IMG/VR virus record: IMGVR_UViG_3300021963_000529 | Span: 1 to 27,718 of that record | DNA: 27,718 nt | DNA from: a virus | Direction: 5' to 3' (one strand) | In this document: positions 1 to 9,648 of the stretch, in pieces | Position numbering within the stretch: the first letter of the stretch is position 1 | How the letters are laid out: each line of letters begins with the position of its first letter | Translations under genes and position numbers: made by a program | Notes under the pieces: model-generated | Seen by the model: only the letters and a program-made list of their open reading frames with translations | Told to the model about the DNA's origin: nothing | Databases searched by the model: none

Positions 1-1571
1 AAATCCTTATTGCTGGCCCTACTTTTAGAACTTCGCGCTTCATTTTTAATAAAATCGAAGAACTCCTAGCAAAACCAGAAGCCCTTCTGGCTCGGCAGGC
101 GTTCGACATGAAGCCGCTCAAGCGTAATGACATTCATCAATTCTCTCTCTCTAACGGCTCGACAATTACCGCCATTCCGCTAAACGGAGAGAAGATTCGT
201 GGATTTAGAGCTAACAAGTTAGTCATCGACGAATACTTGTTGATGAGTAAGGAAATTATCGAGACGGTTCTCGTTCCGTTCTTAACCGCACCACAAGACA
301 TTAGTGAGAGACAAAGCGTGCGGGAACAGGAAGACGAGCTAATTAGACTTGGGGCGATGACGGAGAACGATAGGATGGAGTTTGAAGATAAAACCCAGTT
401 AGTCGCGCTTTCTTCAGCCAGCTATACGTTTGAGAACCTCTTCTTAACGTATAAGGAGTATCTTGGAAAGATTTACGCTCCACGAATGGGAGTAAAAGAC
501 GGGGAAAAAGTTAAATCCAAATACTTTGTGTCACAAATGGCTTGGGACTCTATTCCCACGCACATGATTAACACAGAGCTTATTGAGCAAGCTGCCAACG
601 GAAGAACATCAGGCCCCGTATTCGACCGCGAATATAACGCTAAGTTCTCTGACGGTAGCGAAGGCTATTTCGCGGCTGCTAAAATGAATAGCTGCACAGT
701 GCCGGATGGGCAAACTCCGACAGTGCAAATTAAAGGTAATCCAGACTCTGAATATATTTTAGCCATCGACCCATCTTTCGCGAATAATCCTCAGTCTGAC
801 GACTTCGCTATGACTTTACTAGAGCTAGACGACAAAACGGAGTCGGGTATTGTAGCTCACGTATATGGACAGCACGGTAAGGACTTAAAAGACCACATCA
901 AGTACTTTCACTATATACTTACCAATTTTAATGTTGTCGCTATTTTAATTGATAATGCGGGGTACCAATTCCTAGACTCTGCGAACGAGAGCGAGTGCTT
1001 TATACGGAGCAAGATAAACATCAAGACGATGGACGTGGACATATCTTTAGATGGGGAACCCCTTATCGCCGAGTTAAGCACCGCCAAAAAGTCCTACAAT
1101 AAGACAGTCCATAGGATAGCTTTTCGTCAAGCCTTTAGCAAAAACGAGTTCATCCGTAACTCTAATGAGTTATTGCAGGGATACATAGACTATAAAAAGA
1201 TTTGGTTCCCTGCTAAAGCTCAGGCACATGCTAGTACTTTTAACAGTTTCATCACGACGACCTTGGACGAGGACTTGTACAGGATTATCGAGGTGGAGTC
1301 TAAAGACGAATTCATTGAACATATAGGATATATGGTCGATGTAACGAAAAAAGAGTGTGCCTTGATTGAAGTGTCCAATAACGCTCGGGGTACCCAAACT
1401 TTCGACCTACCTTCTCATTTAAATAATGAAAAAGGCTCGGAAAGGGCCAGAAGAGACAATTACACGTCTTTACTATTATCTACTTGGTTGATGAAGACTT
1501 GGTATGATATGAAGAAGATACCCACAGAAAACGTAGGAACATTTACTCCGTTTTGGGTAAATTCAGTGTAA
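1..1571 (+). CDS. terL: Terminase large subunit, 5'-partial
   Basis: This is the ATPase-nuclease motor that pumps DNA through the portal and cuts the concatemer. The reading frame is open from base 3, ahead of the first ATG at 108, and the upstream codons (ILIAGPTFRTSRFIF) read as terminase, so the gene enters from the left and its Walker A motif lies outside the window. Visible motifs are a Walker B strand KLVIDEY (Asp codon at 228, then Glu) and an RNase H-like nuclease domain. That domain has acidic residues in AIDPSF (Asp at 768), ILIDNAG (Asp at 951) and RRDNYTSLLL (Asp at 1455), the three positions expected for TerL metal binding. The C-terminus is complete with TAA. The next gene starts 27 bases later. 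The TerL assignment is firm; the packaging type (cos or headful) cannot be read from it. Confidence 0.93.
   Translation, partial: ILIAGPTFRTSRFIFNKIEELLAKPEALLARQAFDMKPLKRNDIHQFSLSNGSTITAIPLNGEKIRGFRANKLVIDEYLLMSKEIIETVLVPFLTAPQDISERQSVREQEDELIRLGAMTENDRMEFEDKTQLVALSSASYTFENLFLTYKEYLGKIYAPRMGVKDGEKVKSKYFVSQMAWDSIPTHMINTELIEQAANGRTSGPVFDREYNAKFSDGSEGYFAAAKMNSCTVPDGQTPTVQIKGNPDSEYILAIDPSFANNPQSDDFAMTLLELDDKTESGIVAHVYGQHGKDLKDHIKYFHYILTNFNVVAILIDNAGYQFLDSANESECFIRSKINIKTMDVDISLDGEPLIAELSTAKKSYNKTVHRIAFRQAFSKNEFIRNSNELLQGYIDYKKIWFPAKAQAHASTFNSFITTTLDEDLYRIIEVESKDEFIEHIGYMVDVTKKECALIEVSNNARGTQTFDLPSHLNNEKGSERARRDNYTSLLLSTWLMKTWYDMKKIPTENVGTFTPFWVNSV
1565..1571 (+). promoter_or_regulatory. AGTGTAA leader motif
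   Basis: The heptamer AGTGTAA is preceded by ATTC and ends 27 bases before the fibre start at 1599. The same heptamer, or a close variant, recurs 14-42 bases ahead of several other gene starts in the window, so it may be a phage promoter element. Here it overlaps the terminase stop codon, which weakens this copy as independent evidence. Confidence 0.35.
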
Positions 1572-1598
1572 TTTTTATTATCTCTTGTATAGAGGGCT

Positions 1599-3869
1599 AT
1601 GGCCGATTATAATTTAATTCAATTGAGTCAGTTAAGACAGGCGGAACTCAGCGGGTACATTCTAAATGTATTATCTGCGTCCGGCTTACGTCCACTCTAT
1701 CATCTTTTACCGACCGAATCTGGGCAGCAGACTCTAGGTTCGCTCTCTAACCCATTCAGTGACGCTCATCTGTCGTCCGGCGTATATATCGGAGACGGAA
1801 ATTATCTTACCGCTACCGGGGGAAGCCTGTATGTAAATGGAGTTCTGATTAGCGGAGAGCCGGGAGAAAGCTTCGTCGGAATGACTGGCCCGACTGGTCC
1901 TACGGGAAAGAGTATCATAGACATCTCTGGCTCTGGAGTGCTAAATGGAGGCTACCAATATTTATACATTCTTCTTTCCGGCGAAGGAGACACTTCTTAT
2001 TCCCTAAGCTCTCCGTTCGCGATTCCTACCGGTCCATCTGGAGAGACGGGGGCTACTGGAGTTAGCGGCGCGAGTGTAACTGGATACCAGACAGTAGATG
2101 ACTCTGGTGTATATTTTCAATTTAGTGACGGTAATACAGGGCAAGTAATCTACCTGCCGTCTGGTGCCGGTGGCTTGCAAGGAGAAATCGGACCTGTCGG
2201 TGGTGCTTTATTAGATTTCGGTGCAATTACCGGCATCTATTCTGGAGAACAGGCTCCAAGGACATCTGTAGTGGGATTCTCTGGATATAATCCGACGCTG
2301 CATTTTGTTCGCGGATTAAGCTATTATTTAAAATATGATGGGCTAAACACCTATACGGCAGACGGCCCAATCTCCACCAACTACTTCGTCTCAGGTATAG
2401 AAACTGGCGGGTATTTAAAATTCACGGTTTATACGCCAGACACCCCAGCCGGTTACTACACGGGTCGCTATATTCCAGACGAAGGTTACACTTCTCTACC
2501 TACTGGCTCAGTTGTTAGCGATTCTTCAATCTACTCTACCGTTGAGGAGCCTACTGGCAGGTATAAACTAAATACCGTCATAGCATATACGGCGGGAACA
2601 GGTTACAAATGGGGATTTGAAAGGCTAGTCTTCTCCGACGGCTCCGAGCCACCAGAACAGTCTCATTTCGTTTTGGGGCAGTTACAGGTTCACGATTATG
2701 GCCCTACGGGGGCAACCGGAGCAACTGGAGTTACGGGAAGCACGGGAGCAACTGGTGGACAGGGTCTTCGAGGATACACTGGACCGACAGGAGCGACTGG
2801 TCCGACTGGAGCAACTGCTGCTACGGGCGCGACGGGTCCAGACGGCGGGATAAGTAACAGGTTCTTGGGGGAGTGGAATAGCGGCACTACATATTTAGAA
2901 GACGATATTGTAAGTCTTGACGGCAGTACTTATATCTCATTCGGAACGAACCTTAATAAAAATCCAGTAACGTATCTCGATTCTGAGTGGTTTCTCGTCG
3001 CTCAAGCTGGCACAGATGGCGTGACTGGACATACCGGGCCAGCGGGGTCGATTTCTAATAGATTTTTAGGTACTTGGCTGACTAATACGAATTACTTTTC
3101 TGATGATATTATTATTCTTAGTGGAAGTTCTTGGATTTCTTTAAGCGGTGACAATTCGCTTCCTCTTATCCCCCAAAACAGCGGCTACAATCCGTCTACA
3201 TATTCGGGCACATATTGGGAATTAATTGCTGCTCGTGGTGCTACGGGGGCAACGGGAGCCACTGGTGCTACGGGAAGTTCGGGTGTCAGCGGGGCATTAG
3301 GCACAATTACTAATAGGTTTAGAGGTCCGTGGAATAGCGCGACGTATTATGCGGAAGACGACATCGTTTCTCGACTTGGGACAACATATATATCTTCTTC
3401 TGGCGATGGAATTGTCTGCTGTTGGAGCAACGCACCGGAATCAAATACTGGAACATATTGGGAGATTTTGGCTCAAGGCGGCGCGACTGGAGCAACTGGA
3501 GCTACCGGTTCTGTCGCTTATACCGTGGGTAGTTTAAATGTTCTGTCGTCCGCGCCGAGTTCAAATATAATTGACTTTTCCACATACGACGCACAAGAAT
3601 ACTGTATAACCGGAGACAATGTATCAATTCAATTTGATTATACGAATTTCTCCACTGGCCACGTTAATTTATTAAAGATAAAAAACTCAGGAGAGTCTAT
3701 TACAGAACAGCCATTTTTATGGGGTAGCGGAATTTATTGGCCGGAAGATGCCGCGCCTGCCTTTCCTACTGTCTCTGGAAGGTCGAGTTTGTTTACATTC
3801 GTTCGTTTTACGGATGGCAGCGCCGGGACTGTTGTTTTAGGAACCTACTCACCGAATTACTATGTTTAA
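1599..3869 (+). CDS. Collagen-like tail fibre / surface protein
   Basis: A 756-residue trimeric fibre-type protein, probably exposed on the virion for host or surface adhesion. The N-terminus (LIQL-x-Q-x-R-x-AE-x-SGY) matches that of the repeat fibre at 14854, suggesting a common virion-docking segment. Gly-X-Thr collagen-like runs occur at about 1884-1910, 2702-2847, 3019-3047, 3238-3293 and 3481-3512. Three copies of a roughly 50-residue module lie between the later runs (near 2850, 3050 and 3305), each with the pattern NRF-x-G-x-W...Y..DDI...G..YIS, which resembles the aromatic pattern of CBM5/12-type chitin-binding modules. The C-terminal 120 residues look like a beta-rich fibre tip. An AGAGGG sequence lies just upstream of the chosen ATG. 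Its position between terminase and portal is unusual for a fibre. The fibre-class call is strong; the ligand is unknown. Confidence 0.85.
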   Translation: MADYNLIQLSQLRQAELSGYILNVLSASGLRPLYHLLPTESGQQTLGSLSNPFSDAHLSSGVYIGDGNYLTATGGSLYVNGVLISGEPGESFVGMTGPTGPTGKSIIDISGSGVLNGGYQYLYILLSGEGDTSYSLSSPFAIPTGPSGETGATGVSGASVTGYQTVDDSGVYFQFSDGNTGQVIYLPSGAGGLQGEIGPVGGALLDFGAITGIYSGEQAPRTSVVGFSGYNPTLHFVRGLSYYLKYDGLNTYTADGPISTNYFVSGIETGGYLKFTVYTPDTPAGYYTGRYIPDEGYTSLPTGSVVSDSSIYSTVEEPTGRYKLNTVIAYTAGTGYKWGFERLVFSDGSEPPEQSHFVLGQLQVHDYGPTGATGATGVTGSTGATGGQGLRGYTGPTGATGPTGATAATGATGPDGGISNRFLGEWNSGTTYLEDDIVSLDGSTYISFGTNLNKNPVTYLDSEWFLVAQAGTDGVTGHTGPAGSISNRFLGTWLTNTNYFSDDIIILSGSSWISLSGDNSLPLIPQNSGYNPSTYSGTYWELIAARGATGATGATGATGSSGVSGALGTITNRFRGPWNSATYYAEDDIVSRLGTTYISSSGDGIVCCWSNAPESNTGTYWEILAQGGATGATGATGSVAYTVGSLNVLSSAPSSNIIDFSTYDAQEYCITGDNVSIQFDYTNFSTGHVNLLKIKNSGESITEQPFLWGSGIYWPEDAAPAFPTVSGRSSLFTFVRFTDGSAGTVVLGTYSPNYYV

Positions 3870-3875
3870 AAAATA

Positions 3876-5783
3876 ATGAAGACTACGACAAAGAAAAAAG
3901 CGAGCGCTATTAAAATAAAAGCGGACGCGCCCAAGAAAAGTCTCGCCGTGGCCGTAGCTAGCACGACTGAACCGGCGCTTATCGACGGAATGACAGAGTC
4001 TCTAGCCACCACGCGCAGAAACGTCGCGGGTTCAATAGAACGAACCGACCGATTCACGAATATCGAAGACGGACTGACTCCTTTTAACACGGGAGGCCGG
4101 TATGGAGAAAAGTCTTCCGGCCCTGACGCGAGAGACGCGATTGAGCTTTGTCAGAAAGCTTATTACAATTTCAGTATTTTCAGGAATATTATCGACCTAA
4201 TGACAGAATTTTCAATCTCGAAGCTGTCTTTTAAAAATGGTAGCGCTAAATCCCGAGAGTTTTTCGCCGCATACTACAAAAAGATTAATATTTGGGACTT
4301 GCAGGACAAGTTCTATCGCGAGTATTACCGTGGTGGAAACGTCTTCTTATATAGATACTCCTCTCGACTAAATGATGCCGATGTTAAAAAGATAACTCAG
4401 GTCTTCGGTGGCGTTTGTGCTAAAGCCTCCAAAGTCTCTTTGCCGGTAAGATATGTAGTTTTGAACCCCGTGGATATACGCATTGAATCGACGGTTAACT
4501 TCGGTACGCCATGTTACTATAAGACATTAAATAATTACGAAATAGAAAGACTAAGGCACCCGATAACTGACGAAGACAAAGAGCTGCTAGAAGCGCTCCC
4601 TAAGACAGTCCAAGAGCAGATAGCAAAAAGCGGCCCATTAAATATTCTTCTGCCTTTGCTGCCAGAAAACGCTATCGCCATCTTCTATAAAAAACAAGAC
4701 TATGAACCGTTTGCTATTCCAATGGGTTTCCCGGCTTTAGAGGATATCAACGCGAAGTGCGAAATGAAGCGCATAGACATGGCCATCGCGAGAACGATGC
4801 AGCAGGCTCTGCTAGTTATCACCTCTGGAAATGAACCGGACAAGCACGGTATTAACCCAAACAATCTTACCGCTCTACAGAGACTATTTGAAAATCAGTC
4901 TGTCAGCAGAGTCCTTGTAGCCGATTATACGACTAAGGCCGAATTCGTCATTCCGCAGATAGCAGACCTTCTGGACCCGAAGAAGTACGAAGTGCTGGAG
5001 AGAGACATTAATATCGGTCTCAATAACATCTTCGCTGGCGGAGAGAAGTTCGCCAATCAAACGGCCAAGATGGAAGTTTTTATCGCGAGACTAAAGCAAG
5101 GAAGAGAATCCTTCATTAACAACTTTTTATATCCAGAAGTCAAGAAAATCTCTAAAGAATTGGGCTTTAAGGTATACCCAGACCCAGTATTTGAAGAAAT
5201 CGACCTCAAAGACGATGGCGTGTATGCCAAAATCTACTCACACTTGGCGGAAATCGGCGTGCTTACTCCAGAAGAGACAATTAAAGCTATCGAGACGAAC
5301 ACTCTTCCCGACGCAGAATCCTCAATTGAATCTCAGAAGACATTAAAATCTCTGCGCGAAAATGGTCTTTATGCGCCGATTAATACCGGGTCGCCAGCGG
5401 GAACAGACCCAGCGGGCCGACCGGTGGGAACACCTGCTCCAAAAACCGTGTCTCCTATCGCTGGAAGTATGGAGGCTTATAGCTGCTCTAAACTACGGGG
5501 AAATGTCGTGCTGGCTCAAGAGGTAGAAAACGGAGTGGCCTGTGCTTACAAGGCAAAAATGGGAGTTACCGAACTTGGCACTAAAGAGCTGGCTGTCGCA
5601 GACCAGATATTTAAAACTATCATCGCAAATGAAGCCCCTGAAGAATGGATTTCGTCCATAGCCTTCTACCTAGATAACCCAAAAGACAGAAACAAATCTC
5701 GCGTCAACGCCGTACTTGAAATATCAGCGAAGCATGACGTGGATTTTTATATGGCGAGCTTGCTTGCGGCGAGTATTAAATAG
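3876..5783 (+). CDS. Portal protein
   Basis: A 635-residue protein that by family and position forms the dodecameric portal at the capsid vertex, through which DNA is packaged and released. The N-terminus is a basic, Ala/Lys-rich leader (about residues 1-30). A portal-like core follows, with FRNIIDLMTEFSISKLSF, then YYRGGNVFLYRYSSR, and a stretch around residues 290-400 in which a helix (MAIARTMQQALLVI) precedes a segment ending in LNNIFAGGEKFANQT, as in portal stem and wing regions. The last 100 residues, after a Pro/Gly-rich linker (near 5385-5455), form a separate small domain (SIAFYLDNPKDRNKSR) that I do not recognise. It starts six bases after the fibre stop with no clear ribosome binding site. 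Confidence rests on length, architecture and adjacency to terminase. Confidence 0.82.
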   Translation: MKTTTKKKASAIKIKADAPKKSLAVAVASTTEPALIDGMTESLATTRRNVAGSIERTDRFTNIEDGLTPFNTGGRYGEKSSGPDARDAIELCQKAYYNFSIFRNIIDLMTEFSISKLSFKNGSAKSREFFAAYYKKINIWDLQDKFYREYYRGGNVFLYRYSSRLNDADVKKITQVFGGVCAKASKVSLPVRYVVLNPVDIRIESTVNFGTPCYYKTLNNYEIERLRHPITDEDKELLEALPKTVQEQIAKSGPLNILLPLLPENAIAIFYKKQDYEPFAIPMGFPALEDINAKCEMKRIDMAIARTMQQALLVITSGNEPDKHGINPNNLTALQRLFENQSVSRVLVADYTTKAEFVIPQIADLLDPKKYEVLERDINIGLNNIFAGGEKFANQTAKMEVFIARLKQGRESFINNFLYPEVKKISKELGFKVYPDPVFEEIDLKDDGVYAKIYSHLAEIGVLTPEETIKAIETNTLPDAESSIESQKTLKSLRENGLYAPINTGSPAGTDPAGRPVGTPAPKTVSPIAGSMEAYSCSKLRGNVVLAQEVENGVACAYKAKMGVTELGTKELAVADQIFKTIIANEAPEEWISSIAFYLDNPKDRNKSRVNAVLEISAKHDVDFYMASLLAASIK

Positions 5784-5797
5784 AACTCGTATGACGT

Positions 5798-6409
5798 ATG
5801 GGTTCACCCGTAAATCAACTCCAGACCCTAAGATATAACTATTCCGGTAGGCACATCGGCGTCGAACTCTACAAACCTTTCACTGTCGCCAACGAGAAGG
5901 TATCCTCAAGTATCAGCGTGGACGGCGCTCAATTAGGCGCTGTAAGAGAGTCTGGTTATTTAAAAGCTACAGTATCAAGCGGCGAGCAGGTATCCGCACC
6001 GTTAGACAGGGGACTCCTCGGAATATCAATTGCTGGTTTAGCATCTAACGCTGGTGGGGGTACTTCTACGTACGGGATAGCAACAAGCGGCTCTCTCGAC
6101 TCTACAGTCCGCGACACATCAAACCTGTCTAACAGTTTCAAATCGGGAGACTTTTCCGACCCTCTTTCCGATAGGTTTAGCAACACCTTTTCAATTACTC
6201 AAGAGTTCGTCGAAGAGTTTAGAGAGCAGTGCTCCTACTCATTAAGAGGCCATCGAGGGACTTTTTCGTCCTTCTCAAATGACGCCGCAGAGTTTGATTT
6301 TTTATTTTTTACCGGGAACTCCTTTGCTGGAAGAGTGGCTCAGTTGATAAGCGGAGATGATGGTGCTGAGTTGGATTTGGTTTTCTTCACGGGTTCCTAT
6401 CAAGGCTAG
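5798..6409 (+). CDS. Hypothetical virion-associated protein
   Basis: A 203-residue protein I do not recognise. It is rich in Ser, Gly, Thr and Asn, has no obvious membrane segment or signal peptide, and looks like a beta-rich structural protein. The C-terminus contains two copies of a short motif, DAAEFDFLFFTG and DGAELDLVFFTG, about 26 residues apart, with the second at the very end. It follows the portal by 14 bases and precedes the HNH gene by three, so it is transcribed with the head genes. The chosen ATG at 5798 gives the long frame; an ATG at 5791 in another frame is only a 16-codon ORF. A minor head or fibre-associated protein is the most likely role, by context alone. Confidence 0.6.
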   Translation: MGSPVNQLQTLRYNYSGRHIGVELYKPFTVANEKVSSSISVDGAQLGAVRESGYLKATVSSGEQVSAPLDRGLLGISIAGLASNAGGGTSTYGIATSGSLDSTVRDTSNLSNSFKSGDFSDPLSDRFSNTFSITQEFVEEFREQCSYSLRGHRGTFSSFSNDAAEFDFLFFTGNSFAGRVAQLISGDDGAELDLVFFTGSYQG

Positions 6410-6412
6410 ATT

Positions 6413-7015
6413 ATGACTGCTATTTGTACGCTATGCAAAACAGAGAAGGACGAGGCGGATTTCGTCAAATCTAAAAAGAGTAAAAATGGACTATATTCAT
6501 GGTGCAAATCCTGCTCCTATAAGAAAAAGAGAATATGGATAGCGAATAATCCAGAGAAACACAACTCCTACCAGTCTGCCTATGATAAGAAACATTATAT
6601 ATTGAATCAAGACAAGATAAAACAAAACGTAAAGAATTGGGCGCAAAAGAATCCAGAACGGGTATCGCAACTCGCCGCTAAATCGAAGCAAAGAAGAAAA
6701 CAACGACTTTCTTCCGTAGAGAATGAAAGGCTTTCCTCCAAGGACCATAAGGAGCTTTTAAGCAAATTAGGGTTATTCGACGGACAGTATTTTTATTGTT
6801 ACGTCACGGGCTTAAAGCTGGATAAAAAAGACCTATCGTTCGACCACGTTGTCCCGTTATCTAAAGGCGGACCCAACAAAAGGGAAAACCTTTTGCCGAT
6901 GAATTTAAAACTGAATCTGTCGAAACAGGACAAATTACTATCCGAATGGGAATTTAGTGGAAAAAAGATGTCCGATTTGGTAATTGCTGATTTAAAACCT
7001 ACTCTTTCAGTGTAA
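6413..7015 (+). CDS. HNH homing endonuclease
   Basis: A 200-residue free-standing HNH nuclease. The N-terminus has a zinc-binding-type CTLC pair (Cys5, Cys8) and CKSC pair (Cys31, Cys34), followed by a long basic helical region with NPEK/NPER repeats typical of phage HNH DNA-binding arms. The nuclease motif is near residues 140-171: FDHVVPLSKGG gives the Asp-His (144-145), RENLLPMN gives Asn159, and NLSK gives Asn168 and Lys171. The usual CxxC pair flanking the HNH core is absent; the equivalent site reads YCYVTG. It sits exactly between two virion genes (stop three bases upstream, next start 24 bases downstream), is more A/T- and Lys-rich than its neighbours, and is likely a homing gene that spreads between related phages. 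The nuclease family is clear; homing is inferred. Confidence 0.87.
   Translation: MTAICTLCKTEKDEADFVKSKKSKNGLYSWCKSCSYKKKRIWIANNPEKHNSYQSAYDKKHYILNQDKIKQNVKNWAQKNPERVSQLAAKSKQRRKQRLSSVENERLSSKDHKELLSKLGLFDGQYFYCYVTGLKLDKKDLSFDHVVPLSKGGPNKRENLLPMNLKLNLSKQDKLLSEWEFSGKKMSDLVIADLKPTLSV
7009..7015 (+). promoter_or_regulatory. AGTGTAA leader motif
   Basis: AGTGTAA preceded by TTTC, ending 23 bases before the start at 7039. It overlaps the HNH stop codon. The leader that follows contains TAGGAACTGG (7027-7036), a decamer also found in the tape measure leader at 25341-25350. Confidence 0.35.
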
Positions 7016-7038
7016 CAAATGTATTATAGGAACTGGAT

Positions 7039-9648
7039 ATGCTTGAAACAGAAACACTTTACGGCTTGCAGGGTCAATTTAAAGTCGATATCTTCGACGA
7101 AAATGGCCAGTTAACCAATTCGACAGACTACTTCAGCAACTTCATCACCCAAAGCGGGCTAAAGTATCCATCCATCTATTCTTTTCCAGACTGTTTTCGG
7201 TTCTTGAGCCTCGGGCAAGGAACTATAGCCAATAGCGCGACAGGAAACGCCGCCGCGCTTAGATACGAGACGACTGGCATCCAAGACTTAGTCAATTCAA
7301 ATGGTCAAATAACCATTTTAGGCGGCGGTTTTCAGTCGGTATCCTACATGGGCAGAGACTCTTACTACGGAGGAACCGATGGTGGATGCGGTACTCTTGT
7401 CACTAAGGCTGGGCCGATTTATTACAGAGCGTGGAATGTTCCTAGCGGTGGAAGTCTGACCAGCACCGCCGTAAACATAAATGAGTTTATGGTTAGTCCG
7501 AACTCGGGAAATGCGACAACGGGAAGACACGCCTTCAGTAGAGTAGTGCGGTCTGTAGTCATTCCTGCTAATTCTAGGTCGATTATTAGTTACCAGTTGC
7601 AGATTAGAATGGCCAACACTGGCATAAAGACTTTAGATTCTGGTTCTTTTTCTACCGGGCAAGGAAATGTTGAAAACGACGCATCCCTACTTGCGGAATG
7701 GCGCTATCAGTCTGGATATTATAGGCAAGTGCATCATGGCTTGAGACTGGTTGACATCTATGGCTCTACATACGTCCCTAAATGGGGTGACGGAATGGAA
7801 CCTTCGAGGAGAGATGTCACTAAATTTAGAGGGTACTTTTCTCCAGACAATTCGAGATTTGACGTTTGCGTGACAGGAGGGAAAGCTATCTCTGAGTCCG
7901 CTGCATACTCTGCCGACGGATTGTCTAAAGTATATTTCGGCCAAGACCTAGCTGTCGATGCTAACCGTGTAAGCGATGACAACGCGACATACTACCGAAT
8001 GGGAGACTTGACCGCTACGGCTCTTCCCGAGAACGGCACGACAAATGACCTCCCGCCTAATATTCGCTATAAAGAAGTAAAACTTCCAAGTCTGGCGAAC
8101 TACGCAGAAAATGCCGATACAGTCAATTACAACACTCCAGTTAATAATTATTTGTATAAATCGCCGCCAATCTCTATTGCTACTCCGGGAGCTACGGGAT
8201 ATAACACAGAATTAATGGATATCGGCGATAAGGCTGTTTTTTCGGCCTTGACCATTAATCTCCCATATACTTACAGCGGTGCTAGACGCCAATCGCTAAC
8301 TAGGAAATTGTTTTTCGCCCCGGTCAACTCCTTGGGACACAATTCGCGCTTTGGCTCATTCAACTTAGCCTTCCAAAACGGTACAGACTTCTATCCATAC
8401 GTCGATACTCTACTTTACGATAACTCAGGCCGAGCATTAATGCAGCATTATCGCAATATAACGGGAGTATCCTTAACTAATAATGGGACGGGATTCTCTA
8501 ATGGAGTTCTCGTGCCGAGTGTGGGTCCAGACTTCAGAATTAATGTTTATCCAAACAGCGCCGGTTCTGTTACTGGCATGTCAGTTCCCGCCGATACCAC
8601 AGGGTTCGGCATAGTGGACCATAGTTTATCAGCAAATACCGTGCCTAGCACTACAGGAAACGTCTATTGGCCAACAACTCGTGGCCAAGTCATTACAACG
8701 ATTGTCACAGGAACAGAGTATAGCCTTTCTGGGTTTTCTGTTGCCGACCCTGATAGGTATTTCCCTAGCGGACAGATGGTATGTAATCTTATAGCTCAAA
8801 CAATGAGCGCTAGTTCTGGTTTGTTAAATTACTCTTGGGCGTCTCTATATCCTGAACAGGCTCCACAATACAGCGGGGACGGGTTCACGTATTGGAATGG
8901 GTTTTACCTTACGACAGAAAGGTTCACTGGCGCGGCTGTCTTTGACCAAGACGCTGGTATAGAGACGGGATATGGCGGACAGGTTGGATTAGCTACTTCT
9001 CGATATAATAATTTGAGAATCACTGGGTATATTGGCACTCCCGCACAAATCCTACCTCATTCGCAGGGGACACTCCTCACGTCTTTGCCATCGACATACA
9101 TTTCAACGTTTACTCCTGACGCACAGGTCGTCAATATACAGTACCGTAGCGGCGGAGCCAATGAAATAACGCAAGGATTTAGAGTACAAAGCATGTTCTC
9201 TGGCGGGCTTACGCAAAGGCTTTCTGGCCAAGGATATCCATACTCTAGTGGTGCCAATATGGCATACGCTATAACTGGACTTATTTATGATACCCTAGAC
9301 GCTGCTGACAAGACAGTGTACGTCACGGTAATGACAGGAAATTATCTCGAATCCCCGGCGTTCCAATGGAGTGCTCATTCATATTTAAGTGGTACGGTAT
9401 TAATGACGAGATTCTCTCCTCCTACTGGTCGATTTATTCATAACGAGTCATTTAGACTGCTTCCTAATCATGGGTCTGCTCAGTCTCCAGTTAGCGGCGA
9501 CCTATACGTGACAGATACAAAAAATACATACTTTGGCGGCACATATCCGGCGCTAAGTTTCGATAATACGTTGGAGCTGTCTGTTGATTTAATCTGGACT
9601 TCTGCGTGTGGCTCTGCGCTGGATTGTACCGAGCCTGCGGCTCTATGA
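7039..9648 (+). CDS. Large surface/fibre protein A
   Basis: An 869-residue, Ser/Thr/Gly/Tyr-rich, beta-type protein, probably on the virion surface. Its first 170 residues are paralogous to the next gene: both have a GQF near the start, NFIT-x2-GL-x-(Y/F)P, then a (D/E)CF segment with S-L-G-x-G, a RAW-x-VP motif, and an FSRV motif preceding a TYQ/TYS-like strand. The middle and C-terminal parts contain PVNSLGHNSRF and many aromatic-Ser-Gly repeats and match nothing I recognise. No collagen run or coiled coil is visible. The start at 7039 is supported by an AGGA-containing leader. Its last codons overlap the next gene as ATGA, indicating translational coupling. The specific role (baseplate, fibre or head decoration) is unknown. 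Confidence 0.65.
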   Translation: MLETETLYGLQGQFKVDIFDENGQLTNSTDYFSNFITQSGLKYPSIYSFPDCFRFLSLGQGTIANSATGNAAALRYETTGIQDLVNSNGQITILGGGFQSVSYMGRDSYYGGTDGGCGTLVTKAGPIYYRAWNVPSGGSLTSTAVNINEFMVSPNSGNATTGRHAFSRVVRSVVIPANSRSIISYQLQIRMANTGIKTLDSGSFSTGQGNVENDASLLAEWRYQSGYYRQVHHGLRLVDIYGSTYVPKWGDGMEPSRRDVTKFRGYFSPDNSRFDVCVTGGKAISESAAYSADGLSKVYFGQDLAVDANRVSDDNATYYRMGDLTATALPENGTTNDLPPNIRYKEVKLPSLANYAENADTVNYNTPVNNYLYKSPPISIATPGATGYNTELMDIGDKAVFSALTINLPYTYSGARRQSLTRKLFFAPVNSLGHNSRFGSFNLAFQNGTDFYPYVDTLLYDNSGRALMQHYRNITGVSLTNNGTGFSNGVLVPSVGPDFRINVYPNSAGSVTGMSVPADTTGFGIVDHSLSANTVPSTTGNVYWPTTRGQVITTIVTGTEYSLSGFSVADPDRYFPSGQMVCNLIAQTMSASSGLLNYSWASLYPEQAPQYSGDGFTYWNGFYLTTERFTGAAVFDQDAGIETGYGGQVGLATSRYNNLRITGYIGTPAQILPHSQGTLLTSLPSTYISTFTPDAQVVNIQYRSGGANEITQGFRVQSMFSGGLTQRLSGQGYPYSSGANMAYAITGLIYDTLDAADKTVYVTVMTGNYLESPAFQWSAHSYLSGTVLMTRFSPPTGRFIHNESFRLLPNHGSAQSPVSGDLYVTDTKNTYFGGTYPALSFDNTLELSVDLIWTSACGSALDCTEPAAL

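Noticed and set aside
5791-5838. Short ORF starting at 5791
   Set aside because: It runs 16 codons in a frame different from the long gene starting at 5798 and shows no ribosome binding site.
9606-9644. Upstream ATG giving a 13-residue extension of surface protein B
   Set aside because: The extension overlaps the preceding gene in another frame, is Cys-rich and has no counterpart in the paralogue. The ATG at 9645 forms an ATGA overlap and aligns with protein A.
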